Translations under genes and position numbers: made by a program | The notes under the pieces: model-generated | What the model was told of the DNA's origin: nothing | The model's input: only the letters and a program-made list of their open reading frames with translations | Databases searched by the model: none | Part shown: positions 9,576 through 19,961 of the stretch, piece by piece | Position numbering within the stretch: position 1 is the stretch's first letter | Layout: each line of letters opens with the position of its first letter | From: Allolobophora icterica | Lineage: Eukaryota; Annelida; Clitellata; Crassiclitellata; Lumbricidae | Length of the DNA stretch: 64,000 nucleotides | Direction of reading: 5' to 3' | NCBI GenBank assembly: GCA_963556255.1 | Contig: OY744605.1 | Coordinates: forward strand, 65,128,230 to 65,192,229

Positions 9576-11223
9576 CAGGCTTGGACTGGCCCACCGGGAT
9601 ACCGGGAAATTCCCGGTGGGCCGGTCACCCAGGCTTGGACTGGGCCGGGCGCCCAAAAAGAAAGATATGATTTTAAAATATTGTTATATTTTAGTTCTAA
9701 TTCCTAATATATCAAGAAACTTGCACTGCCACGTGGAACGTGTGGCTACGTACGTGACAATGTTCACTTTGACTCACCATTGATTATAGCGCATGCAATT
9801 AAGAAACAGATGTGATCAATTTCTTGTAGCCTACAGATGTTCACTTTAACTCACCGTTGATTATAGCGCATGCAATTAAGAAACAGAGGTGATCGATTTC
9901 TTGTAGCCTACACAGACATGCTACAACACGCTTTCATTATATTTCTGAATCAAACAAATTTAACAATCCCATATAGACATGCTGCAACATGGTTCAAGAT
10001 ATTTCTGAATCAGACTAATTTAACAATGATGTCCGGTGCAGAGCGAAAACTCTGCTAGATTCTTTATCAAGTTTTGAATTTCTTTGACAGATAAAAAATT
10101 TGCCAGGTGATTCTGCTAAAGACCAGCCAAATGAAAACGCGAAATATAAATTTCGAGTAAAATTTACATACCATGTTGTGAACATTTAATGTTCACAACA
10201 TGGTAGGCCTAATGGATCAAGTTATTAGTAGTCTGAAACAGAGATTATCTGAGCACGGAATCTTTATGCTGATTTGTCTTGTTTAGATCCAAACAATTTT
10301 GCAGAAATTTCAATGTAAGGAATCCTAGTGATGGATAACGTACAGCACCTGAGTGAATTGTTAAAGATGTGATTACAGTGTGACAAAAGAGCAACTGCAA
10401 AGTGAATTAGTGGACTTTGCCAGAAAATGAGACAGTTTCAAAACTAAAAGACTATAATTTGCTAAATGACACTGAAATAACAGACACAGTCTCAGAAAAC
10501 GCCATGCAGTCTGAATCTATACGAAGTGAAACAGTCCCAATAACAGAAAACAGCAGCAGGAACAGAAATCAAGAGAAACCTTGAAGAAAATGTATAGTGT
10601 CTGTTACCACGTTCGCCTCAAGTTCAATTTTCATAGTCTGGTTATTCACGTTTGTTTTTGGCTTACAAATTCGTCTTGACATTATCCTCATCACAAGTTG
10701 CTTTTCGAAATTGAAATACATTTTGAACAGATTAAGAAATTTGCTAAGTGCATGAAGTTTATAGTCTTTCATGCTGATGGCTTGTGAAAAGGACCTTCTT
10801 CTCGGAATTAATAATGATGAAATCTTGACTTTTTGGCCTCAACTTATGATACGATGAAAAAATGCTATACTAAGTACTTGTGTGAAGTTGTTTTTACTAA
10901 TTCTATCACGATGTTAAGTTTTTGAAATAAACTAAACTGTTCAAAGTTCACTACATAATGTAACAGTTGGTTCCAAATATAATTACCGATTTACGACAAA
11001 TGAAAAATTAAAATGCATATGACATTGTGTTAATCTTCTAAATTTAACAATATTATGCCATTTGGCCCAATAATATCTAAAAATATCCTCCATTTTATGT
11101 TAAATGTTACAAAAAGCATTGGCAGGCACCACAAAGGCCCCTATCCTGAAAGGTTTCGTGCCTTCGGCACTCGATTATGTGGGCCGCCCCGACCAAATTT
11201 CCCGGGCCGCTGTTGCAACCCTG
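9576..11223. mobile_element. hAT element, decayed, 1648 bp
   Basis: The left end CAGGCTTGGACTGGCC and right end GTTGCAACCCTG are flanked by exact 8-bp duplications GATTTCTG (9568-9575 and 11224-11231). Both subterminal regions are rich in 'GGGCCGG'/'CCCGGG' words. The centre carries a degenerate transposase reading (separate entry), so this is a decayed autonomous-type copy and not a MITE. Confidence 0.8.
10060..10470 (+). pseudogene. Degenerate hAT transposase piece (DUF4371/ZMYM-like style)
   Basis: The plus strand, with several frameshifts and stops, gives the order 'SLKQRLSEHGI', 'LDPNNFAEI' and an E/K-rich 'FARK' stretch. I associate that order with the middle-to-C-terminal part of hAT transposases of the DUF4371/zinc-finger MYM-like branch. 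It lies between the hAT ends at 9576 and 11223, which supports the call. No RNase-H catalytic triad can be assigned from what remains. Confidence 0.4.
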
Positions 11224-11231
11224 GATTTCTG

Positions 11232-11879
11232 TATTGACTGGCGCTTCTGATATGGATTTTCGATTTGGGAGGCATTGCGTTAATTGTACGTGACGTTGAG
11301 CTGTACTTTGCTACATTTAGAACGGAAAAGTTAATTGGCATCAAAACGTTAATTTTCGAGCCTCATTAATATGCATTTTCTCCGGAAACGTTTATTGGCG
11401 CCAAAACGTTAAACGTCAAGTATTTTCGAGCCTCATTAATATGCATTTTCTTTGGACTAATCAGTAGGATTATAGATGGCAGGAGAGGGGAGGGAGGATG
11501 TCGTTTAAAATGGAGTTGTAACTGTTGATGAGCCTAAAATTGAAGCCTTTGGTAATGGCGATTATGTAAAAATGTGAATAGGCCTAAATTGATGTCAGGT
11601 CTTGTACTTTATCAAATTTATTTTAAGGCGCATGGAACTGTCATGATGCGACGAATTTAACATCATATACCTTCTACATATCTGGCAAGTCCGCTCTTCG
11701 AACATAGATTTTCGTATGCTGCAAGAGCATGTCAAAGAAACTTTGGTGACTCGGCATAGAAATTGTGAAACTGTATTACTGAAATATCGTAATTTGTAAT
11801 ACGCAACTCGTGTCTTTAAGTATTTGATAAATTTTTGCACGCATTTGAAAAATCCTTGAGAATGAAAATACACAAAGTC
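11232..11879. repeat. Gene-free stretch with a short tandem duplication
   Basis: Positions about 11343-11390 and 11403-11455 are two near-identical units around TTTTCGAGCCTCATTAATAT, separated by 'GGCGCC'. The surroundings are AT-rich with no supported gene. Confidence 0.55.
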
Positions 11880-12785
11880 TCACATATATTGAACTTGCTT
11901 CTGTCACATCAATTTCACCATCTTAACTCCAAAATGCTTTGCACATGTACTTCAGGCAAAGCCACTCATTTTCCAAAAAATTGTAGCTCCAACGCTCTCC
12001 TAGAACTATCATACCTAACAGTTCCATCTTCCGAAATTTCTTAAAACTGCGCCATTTAACAGACTTTGCAAATGTCTTTTAATCAAAAACACTAGTTTCC
12101 AGTACAAATTACACCAGCATGCTTTGTTCCCTCCAGGTAGAATTGCCATACGTAACAGTTTCGCCATCCACAGTCTCCAAAAATGTTCAGTTTAGGTGCT
12201 TTTCGCATACGCTTCAATCTGAAACATGTCTTTTCCAACAAATTCATCGATATGCTTCACTTCATATAGCGCAAACTCTAGTTAGAACTATGTTACACAC
12301 CAATTCCATCACTCGAACTTTTCAAAATATACCATTTTAAGCGCTTTGCAAATGTGCTTCAATCGAAAACATGCCTTTTCCTACAAATTGCATGTGTACA
12401 ATTCACCTCTTTGAATAAACTTCAACTAGAAATACTATACCTAGCATTTCCAACTCCCGATTTCTCTAAAATGCACCATGTTTTCCAATTGAAAAGACTC
12501 TTTTCCCACAAATAGCTACCGCATGTTTCACATTACTCCACATAGAACTTTCATACACATCTGTTCCATCACCCAAAATCTGCAGAAGATGCACATTTTC
12601 ACTTTCTTTTCCAACACATTTCAGTCAAAACGTTTAAGTTTCAACAAAATCCATGTTCCGGTTTCACACAACACCAGCTGGAACTACCATGCGTATCAGT
12701 TTCGCCACCCAAACTACGCAAAATGTATCATTTACAGACTTTGCATATACGCTTCAATCGAAAACCTACCTTTCACACAAATCCG
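11880..12785 (+). repeat. Decayed satellite-like tandem repeat, about 130-150 bp period
   Basis: Related blocks recur near 11945, 12065, 12205, 12350, 12490, 12620 and 12748. Each has a 'CTTCAATCGAAAACATG..TTTTCC.ACAAAT' core, a 'TTGCAAATGT' word before it and an 'AGAACT..CATAC...CAGTTCCATC' stretch after it. Units are strongly diverged and vary in length. The short ORFs here are products of the repeat. Confidence 0.65.
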
Positions 12786-13035
12786 ACGCTGCCGCTGCCA
12801 CCGCTTCCTCCGCTGCCGCCGCTGCCTCCGCCCCTGCCGCCGCCGCCCCTGCCGTCGCTCCCGCCGTTCCTGCCGCCGCGGCCTCCGCTGCCTGCGCTCC
12901 CGCCGCTGCCGCCGCTCCTAGCGCTCCCGCCGCTCCCAGCGCTTCCACCGCTCCCAGCAGCTCCCGCCGCTTCTAGCGCTCCCAGCGCTCCCGCCGCTCC
13001 CGCCGTTCCCAGCGCTCCTCCCAGCGCCCTCCCCA
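12781..13035. repeat. GC-rich (CCGCTGCCG)n-type minisatellite
   Basis: About 250 bp of CCGCTGCCGCCGCTCC-like trinucleotide-phased repeats follow directly on the last satellite-like unit. All six frames are open for 60-130 codons (Pro/Leu-, Ala- or Gly-rich), as expected of a phased GC-rich array, so I call no protein. Confidence 0.85.
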
Positions 13036-13191
13036 GCACTTCAATCTGATTTAGCAGGGTAACATTCGTCTGGATATGAAATTTGCACAAGCTTTACCTA
13101 ACACCATCAACGTTATAGCATTCGCAGAGTTTGAGAACATTTTGGAAAATGATCGGTCGAGAAACATCTTTTTCGACTACAAGAACTGAAA

Positions 13192-13720
13192 ATGAATGGA
13201 CGTAGAATTGAGTCGATACTGGGGAAAGATGCAAAGTGTGGGCCGATGTTTCTGGGAGTGTTCGCGTGTGATCGTCTACCTACAACGCTAGACCAAAGTG
13301 GACCTTTGCTAATGGTCTGTAACACAGATCCTCACAACAAACCTGGAGATCATTGGATAGCCTTATACAGTGAAAATTTCTCCTATGGCGAATATTTTGA
13401 CTCTTTTGGAAGACCTCCGGATAAGCCATTTAGTGCATTTTTCGTCATTGTGTAAACTGGATATTTAACGAGAGACATTTACAAAGTGCTATTAGTCGTT
13501 TTTGTGGACATTATTGTATATTTTACTGCATACAAAGATCTAGAAATAAAAATGTTAATGCTATTACCAATCTGCTAACTTCGCACACTGGACTAAATGA
13601 TTATCTGGTTCATAACAGTACGATGTTTGTAAAACTTACAAATAAAGAAATTGTGTTTCAATTTAATAAACTTTGTTCATTCATGTTCTGCTTGTCTTTT
13701 TCTCTAATTATGTGGGTTTT
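13192..13720 (+). pseudogene. Adenain-like cysteine protease (Polinton/Maverick type), frameshifted
   Basis: An ATG at 13192 opens an 87-codon reading with 'GPMFLGVFACDRLP', then PGDHWIALY (catalytic His) and GEYFDSFGRPP (acidic residue of the triad). It stops at 13456 after a one-base-class frameshift. The neighbouring frame from about 13452 continues the fold with a CGHYC block holding the catalytic Cys. This order is that of adenovirus-type maturation proteases, used by Polinton/Maverick elements and adintovirus-like elements to process capsid proteins. No capsid, ATPase, polymerase B or integrase gene of such an element is visible nearby, so this is an isolated broken remnant. The LTR retrotransposon starts within about 15 bp of its end. 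Confidence 0.75.
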
Positions 13721-13734
13721 TGGTTTGATGTATG

Positions 13735-14575
13735 TGTAGCGAAAGCTATGCTTATCAAATGCCATGTTTAATTAATTATTTAGTATATAATATATAGGGT
13801 TAGAATAAGCAAGTTAATGACAAGCGGCGTTAGGTTAATTGTAAAGCGGCGCTAGATAATATTTAAATAAGGGTCAAATGGCAGGCAACTGATTTATCAC
13901 GTGATCAGCAATTTTGTGGAGGTTACCATAGCAGCCGGCAACGCTAGCCAATGAGAAGACAAGGAACGAATATTGAAAACAGAGCGGTTGAAATGACGGC
14001 CATGACTGGGTCGCTAATTTGAGTTTCGGTCGTAGAAACTGTGAATTGTGTTGGATATATGCCTTCGACTCGAGTGCTAGATGTCGTATAACTCAGCCAT
14101 TGAGTTATAGAGTCGTTGCGTATAGTTCAATAGTCAAATAGTGAACTTATTCGAACGATGGATGTTGCGTACAGTATAACGGTTGAAACGAGTTTACCTA
14201 ATCTCGAACCATAAGGATTATACGAACATTTTTCATCTTCGGGAAAGTTGTATCGACTGAAGGAACGATTGACGAACAATCTTCTTAAGTACAAGAAACT
14301 CAGGAAGGACTTACAAAGCGAATACAGAACTAACCAAGGAACTTGATCATCACGAGGAACAGATAAGCCATAATAATAACCTATAGTAATTACGCCGCTT
14401 TTAGGTAAATAGGTATTGTTTTGACTGTGAATTGTCTAATTTTCTTAAAATATAATTAACAAATCTACAAACATGTCCGATGTTTATTTGCAGTGTATAA
14501 TTCAATTCAATGTTAAAGGACTCTCTTCAGCTAAGCGAGACGAAGCAAAATAAGTTATATATATATATCGCTACA
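13735..14575 (+). repeat. 5' LTR
   Basis: 841 bp with terminal 8-bp inverted repeat TGTAGCGA/TCGCTACA. An (AT)n run lies just before the 3' end. The promoter should lie here, but I could not place a confident TATA box or start site. It matches the 3' LTR base for base in the stretches compared. Confidence 0.95.
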
Positions 14576-14600
14576 ATTGGGTGCAGTCGTCCGGGATTTG
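14576..14600 (+). promoter_or_regulatory. Putative tRNA primer-binding site
   Basis: Immediately after the 5' LTR comes ATTGGGTGCAGTCGTCCGGG. Its complement has the form of a tRNA 3' end (T-stem half, acceptor stem and CCA). The exact tRNA species cannot be assigned without a search of the host tRNA set. Confidence 0.6.
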
Positions 14601-14927
14601 AAAAGAAACTTAACTAACATTGAGTAAACTGACATTTAGACTAAAATCGGTTCGATAGATTTGTTCTGTTTGCGGAATTGAGACAATTTATTTGAATTTT
14701 AGCCGAAAGCATATCTGACATTGTACGACGTGCAGAAAAGGTTATTGCACATAAAACGTCACAGAATCTATTTATAACTGATGTTGCATAGATTACATAT
14801 CATTCACAAGAGTCATATAGATCTTTGCTAGGCTTGCAGATTTGTACAGCGCTAAGATTTTGGTTATAAATTAAAGTAACTGGTGAATTTGTTTAGCCCC
14901 GACTAAATAAATAAGTAAGAAAATAAA
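14601..14927 (+). other. LTR-element leader, non-coding
   Basis: Untranslated leader between the primer site and the ORF start. It is AT-rich with no ORF or structure that I can support. A packaging signal would be expected here. Confidence 0.5.
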
Positions 14928-17801
14928 ATGGCTACCACTGATTATCAACATTGGGTTACGATTGCTAGGGAAATTGGTTATGAAGGAGAGGATCTGCGGA
15001 GGTTTATTAGCGAAAGGCAGGCGGAACTGAGAGAAGAAAGAGCTAGAGACAGAGAGGACAAGAAGGCGAAAGAATTAGCTGAAGTAGAGGAAGCGAGAGA
15101 GAAACGATTGGCTGAGGCTGAGAGAGAAAAACGATTGGCTGAAGAAGAACGTGAGAAACGTCAAATGGAAAATGATAGAGAATTAAAGAAAATAGAAGCA
15201 GAAATTAAGATAAAAGAAATTGAGGCAAGAATGAGCTATGACCTCAGACAAGCTGAAAGCCAGGAACATATGAATACCACGGAAAGAGAACCTGGACACA
15301 ATGGAAATTACAAGCAAGGAATTAGGAACATTAAATTTCCAAATTTCAATGAAAATAAAGATTGCTTGGATGCCTATTTGCTAAGATTCGAAAGGACTTG
15401 CGAAGCATTCGAAATACCGCAAGAACTTTGGGCAATAACATTAGCAAGACACTTGGAATCCACAGCTTTGGAAGTGTATCAAAGGTTAACTCCTTTGGAA
15501 GCTCAAGATTATGCCTGTCTTAAAGAGCAACTGCTCAAACGATTCCAATTGACAGAATCAGGATACAGAAGGAAGTTTCGGGAAAGTCGGATCGAATTTG
15601 GAGAATCTCCTTTCCAGTTCATTGAAAGGTTAAGAAGGTTCATCCGACAATGGCTTTCATTAGCTGGACATGAAGAAACCTATGAAGGATTAGAAAGTCT
15701 GATATTAAAAGACCAATTCTTCATCACATGTCCTAATGACCTCAGAGTCTTTATCAAAGAAAAAGGGAAGATTAGTCTAAAAGAGATGTTGACTCATGCA
15801 GAGTCTTACATGGAGGCACACGGATATAAATCAAATGAAATTAATTCTAAACCTAAAGTGAAATTTCCACAGGATAGAAATCAGAACAGGATTTTTGAAG
15901 ATGATGAGACTGAAGATAAGTCTAGTAACGTGGAGTATAAATACAGAGATCAGACGGATTCTCACAGAGAAACAAATCACAATAGATATGCCAACAGGAA
16001 CTTTGGCAAAGACAAAACACAGGCAGCTGAACATAAGCTCATCTGTTACTTGTGTGGAGGTGAAGGGCATAAGGCAAACACTTGCATGAATAAGTCAAAA
16101 GGTGTTGTTAAACACACAGCGGCAGCAATACAGGTGTGTGAGAACAGCTCACTCGAAGCTAGGAATGAGCAAGTCAATTGCCATGTTTATGGAAACACAG
16201 AATTGGTCGAGCAGCAAGGGATACACAGGAAGGAAGGTACAACAGACAATAGGATTGCATGTGCCATCATTACAGTCAATGATGATGACAGCAGATTAAA
16301 CTCGAATGGAAAAGATTCCACACAAAGTGTCAGAGTAAACGGAAGAAATGTTGAATGTATGTATGATTCAGGGGCAACATGCTGCATAGTAAAGAGAGCA
16401 CTTGTAAATAAGTCTGATTTTACTGGAAAAGAAGTTGCATGTACACTGATCGATGGTAGTACCAGTTATTTCCCTACAGCTTATATTAGTGTAGAAGGAG
16501 AATATTTTACGGGAGAGATAGAAGCGTTGGTGGCAGAGAATCCAATCAAGCCAATCATCATTGGACAAATTAATGGATGGAAATATTCTATAAGCAGAGA
16601 GAAAACAAATAATGATAGTAGTGCATCCGTGATCTCTAGTGTTAAGAACGAGAGAGATACACAAAGATATCAGAGCGAGACGTGCAGACATGCAGAGACA
16701 CAGAAGCACAGACCACTTGACGTAAACAAGGTCGCGAAGTGTGTACATGACGTCACAGAAGGCCATATTATTGAGATTTGCAGTGGACGGCAGTTTGCGG
16801 CTGCAATTGAAATAAGGTCGATAAATGAGAAATATAGGCCTCAGGAGATAGTTAAAATGCCAATTCTTAAGGCAGATTCAAGTGAAATTCAGAGATTGCA
16901 AAAAGAAGATACTAGTTTGGAACAGTATAGAAAAGTAGCAGAAAAAGATGAGTTTAGAGAAAGTAGAACTGAGAATTGTCAGTTCACTATTAAAGATGAG
17001 TTGCTATATGAATGTCATACTGAAATACAAAATGGTGATGTGAAACTGAGGTTGGTCATACCACAGACACTCAAAGGTCAAGTTATGACGAGTGCACACT
17101 GTCCGTCATCAGCAATCCATAAAGATGTGAAGGCTACATTTGATAAAGTTAGCAACAACTGCTATTGGCCTTCGATGAAACATGAAGTAAGACAGTTTGT
17201 ACAAAGCTGTGATGTATGTCAACGACATGTGAGTAAGACAGCGTTAAGTCGAGCTCAAGCAAAGCATAAGAAGTTTTATGATAAGAAGAAACGAAGTCGT
17301 AAGTTACAGATTGGTGATAAGGTGTTATTGTTGTTGTCACCGAGTTGCAACAACGACAAATCACTGGTACAATGGAGAGGTCCATTTGTAGTCAGAGATA
17401 AAATGGGAGACTACAACTACAGAGTTGATGTTGACCACAGAAAGGTCAAAACATACCACATAAATGTACTCAAAAGGTATTATGACCGGCGAGATGAAAC
17501 TGACAAGAAGTCGAGTATAGAACGAGAAGAAACTCATGATTCTGGGATGACAGCATGTGTACCAACAATGGTACATGATGATGTGTTGGGAGAAAATGGA
17601 GAATTGCTGGAGCTGTACAACAGTGAGCAAACAAAGATTCACAAAGATGTGGATATAAATCCTAATCTGGATAAGAATGTATATATGGACATTTGTCATG
17701 ATGGTTTGAGGAATGATGATGTGTTGAGTTGGAGAAAAAGAAAAGGAATGTTTAACAAACATAAAGGAGTACCACATTATCATATGGTTGGAAGGTGGTA
17801 G
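14928..17801 (+). CDS. Gag-protease-partial integrase polyprotein, 957 codons, lacking RT/RNase H and IN core
   Basis: A single uninterrupted ORF. Residues about 30-115 are a charged Arg/Glu/Lys coiled coil. About 135-300 is a SCAN-like capsid domain. A CCHC zinc knuckle is at C373-x2-C376-x4-H381-x4-C386, and an aspartic protease motif DSGA at 480-483. From about 650 comes the pre-integrase region ('SEIQRLQKEDTSLEQYR'), then the integrase HHCC zinc finger (H724, H731, C761, C764). The ORF then jumps almost directly to the GPY/F-type C-terminal domain (WRGPF at 816-820), so the D,D-35-E core is missing. No RT YxDD box occurs anywhere. Protease followed directly by integrase zinc finger fits the reordered Gmr1-like branch (PR-IN-RT), with the IN core and the 3' RT-RNase H deleted. 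The ATG at 14928 is the first in frame. The ORF staying open across the deletion is notable. Confidence 0.88.
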   Translation: MATTDYQHWVTIAREIGYEGEDLRRFISERQAELREERARDREDKKAKELAEVEEAREKRLAEAEREKRLAEEEREKRQMENDRELKKIEAEIKIKEIEARMSYDLRQAESQEHMNTTEREPGHNGNYKQGIRNIKFPNFNENKDCLDAYLLRFERTCEAFEIPQELWAITLARHLESTALEVYQRLTPLEAQDYACLKEQLLKRFQLTESGYRRKFRESRIEFGESPFQFIERLRRFIRQWLSLAGHEETYEGLESLILKDQFFITCPNDLRVFIKEKGKISLKEMLTHAESYMEAHGYKSNEINSKPKVKFPQDRNQNRIFEDDETEDKSSNVEYKYRDQTDSHRETNHNRYANRNFGKDKTQAAEHKLICYLCGGEGHKANTCMNKSKGVVKHTAAAIQVCENSSLEARNEQVNCHVYGNTELVEQQGIHRKEGTTDNRIACAIITVNDDDSRLNSNGKDSTQSVRVNGRNVECMYDSGATCCIVKRALVNKSDFTGKEVACTLIDGSTSYFPTAYISVEGEYFTGEIEALVAENPIKPIIIGQINGWKYSISREKTNNDSSASVISSVKNERDTQRYQSETCRHAETQKHRPLDVNKVAKCVHDVTEGHIIEICSGRQFAAAIEIRSINEKYRPQEIVKMPILKADSSEIQRLQKEDTSLEQYRKVAEKDEFRESRTENCQFTIKDELLYECHTEIQNGDVKLRLVIPQTLKGQVMTSAHCPSSAIHKDVKATFDKVSNNCYWPSMKHEVRQFVQSCDVCQRHVSKTALSRAQAKHKKFYDKKKRSRKLQIGDKVLLLLSPSCNNDKSLVQWRGPFVVRDKMGDYNYRVDVDHRKVKTYHINVLKRYYDRRDETDKKSSIEREETHDSGMTACVPTMVHDDVLGENGELLELYNSEQTKIHKDVDINPNLDKNVYMDICHDGLRNDDVLSWRKRKGMFNKHKGVPHYHMVGRW

Positions 17802-18442
17802 AAAAGGGGTGAGACCTAATAAAGTGAAGCATTAGTTAAGTTAGTGACTAGAATGATTTGCTGTAATATATATAGAAAGTATTGAATAGACATATTCTAT
17901 AGTTGAGATGTAGTTAAGGAATTAAGGATTATACAACAAGGGAAGAAGCTTTGTTGTTATAGTTAAATAAGGTGAATAAGTTTTGTGTTTATTAGTAGAA
18001 TTGTTTGGGCAAGGATCTGAGAAGTCCAAAGGTGTGGCCATTACTTAGATGGTGAAATAATTTAAAGTACACTAAGTATTGTAAAGTGTAGTATTTAGAA
18101 AATGGGAGGTACCATCACTTGAGCATAGTGAAATAGTATCTATATAGTAATGAGGGGAAGTCTGGCCCTGCAGAATTAATGTTTTAAAGTAAACTATATA
18201 AAAGGGTGTAACAATGTTGTATCTGATCATCTAAGTAGAGGATTAACTTAGAATGATAGGTCGAATACCTTATAGATTTTAAGGTTGTATGTTAGTGTAG
18301 AGTGTAAATAGAGATATTGTAAAGTGTTAAGTTTTGTAAATATAATAACAGATAGTTATCACAGTTTAATAGCTAACAAGTCATTTGATAACATGTGAAG
18401 TGTAAGAAAGTCTGTAAGACAGCCTTTTTTAAGAGGAGCTTA
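17802..18442 (+). other. LTR-element 3' untranslated region
   Basis: Between the ORF stop and the 3' LTR are 641 bp of AT-rich DNA with no ORF. In an intact Gmr1-like element RT and RNase H would lie around here, but no trace of either is seen. The bases before the LTR, AAGAGGAGCTTA, include a plausible short purine-rich polypurine tract. Confidence 0.5.
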
Positions 18443-19283
18443 TGTAGCGAAAGCTATGCTTATCAAATGCCATGTTTAATTAATTATTTAGTATATAATA
18501 TATAGGGTTAGAATAAGCAAGTTAATGACAAGCGGCGTTAGGTTAATTGTAAAGCGGCGCTAGATAATATTTAAATAAGGGTCAAATGGCAGGCAACTGA
18601 TTTATCACGTGATCAGCAATTTTGTGGAGGTTACCATAGCAGCCGGCAACGCTAGCCAATGAGAAGACAAGGAACGAATATTGAAAACAGAGCGGTTGAA
18701 ATGACGGCCATGACTGGGTCGCTAATTTGAGTTTCGGTCGTAGAAACTGTGAATTGTGTTGGATATATGCCTTCGACTCGAGTGCTAGATGTCGTATAAC
18801 TCAGCCATTGAGTTATAGAGTCGTTGCGTATAGTTCAATAGTCAAATAGTGAACTTATTCGAACGATGGATGTTGCGTACAGTATAACGGTTGAAACGAG
18901 TTTACCTAATCTCGAACCATAAGGATTATACGAACATTTTTCATCTTCGGGAAAGTTGTATCGACTGAAGGAACGATTGACGAACAATCTTCTTAAGTAC
19001 AAGAAACTCAGGAAGGACTTACAAAGCGAATACAGAACTAACCAAGGAACTTGATCATCACGAGGAACAGATAAGCCATAATAATAACCTATAGTAATTA
19101 CGCCGCTTTTAGGTAAATAGGTATTGTTTTGACTGTGAATTGTCTAATTTTCTTAAAATATAATTAACAAATCTACAAACATGTCCGATGTTTATTTGCA
19201 GTGTATAATTCAATTCAATGTTAAAGGACTCTCTTCAGCTAAGCGAGACGAAGCAAAATAAGTTATATATATATATCGCTACA
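18443..19283 (+). repeat. 3' LTR
   Basis: 841 bp, same length and same sequence as the 5' LTR in all stretches compared, including the (AT)n run near the end. Followed by the GTATG target duplication. Confidence 0.95.
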
Positions 19284-19334
19284 GTATGTATGCGTGCTTG
19301 AATTATGATAATGTAGAGTGATGAAGACTGATAT

Positions 19335-19640
19335 GTCAGTTGTCCTAGGGTTTTAGCGACTGCTCCGTCACCTGGCTATGGGTTTTAGCGACTGCTACGT
19401 CACCTGGCTATGTGTTGTAGCGCCTGCACCAGGACCTGGCTATGGGTTTTAGCGACTGCTCCAGGACCTGGCTATTGGTTTGAGCGACTGCTCCAGGACC
19501 TGGCTATGGGTTTGAGCGACTGCTCCAGGACCTGGCTATGCGTTTGAGCGACTGCTCCATGACCTGGCTATGGGTTTGACCGACTGCCCCAGGACCTGGC
19601 TATGGGTTTACCGGACTGCTCCAGGACCTGGCTATCTATT
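19335..19640 (+). repeat. 32-bp minisatellite
   Basis: About nine units of the pattern 'GGCTATGGGTTT(T/G)AGCGACTGCTCC' plus 'AGGACCT' or 'GTCACCT'. The unit length of 32 bp is nearly constant, with variant bases shared between neighbouring units (homogenisation). It begins just downstream of the LTR element. Confidence 0.85.
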
Positions 19641-19961
19641 AGGCCTACTACTTACGCGGTATCGGCTATTTCAATGATCGGCTAAACGCGGTATCGGCTA
19701 ATCGGCAAAAAAGGGCTATCGGTGCACCTCTAGTACCAACGTCTTTGCACCAGACACTCTGCTGGAAATCAAGTGTGGTAGGAGTGGATATTGTGCCTAG
19801 GACCAACGAAACTTTCAGGGGCCTACGAAAGTCTGAAAGTGAGATATTGAATGATTGATCGAGAAAATGAAAAAAGGAAAATTGCAAATAACACCAAATT
19901 CAAATTTAATAAGTTTAGTACTGAAACAGTTTGTTAAGCTGTGCTAGCCTAAGCCTACATT

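Larger units (their letters stand above)
13735..19283 (+). mobile_element. Complete-ended LTR retrotransposon (Gmr1-like Ty3/gypsy), RT-less
   Basis: Two 841-bp LTRs start TGTAGCGA and end TCGCTACA. A 5-bp target duplication GTATG flanks the element (13730-13734 and 19284-19288). The interior has one long ORF covering gag, protease and parts of integrase. No reverse transcriptase, RNase H or integrase catalytic core is present. The LTRs appear identical wherever I compared them by eye, implying recent insertion and therefore mobilisation by proteins supplied in trans. Confidence 0.93.

Noticed and set aside
12653..13090. Overlapping 60-132-codon ORFs rich in Ala, Pro/Leu or Gly/Ser.
   Set aside because: All frames of a phased GC-rich minisatellite are open. 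There is no domain, no start context and no splice support.
16368..16766. A 132-codon minus-strand ORF inside the retrotransposon.
   Set aside because: Antisense shadow of the gag-protease-integrase ORF with no recognisable motif.
19335..19640. CRISPR-like array downstream of the LTR element.
   Set aside because: The whole 32-bp unit repeats with no variable spacer, so it is a minisatellite.
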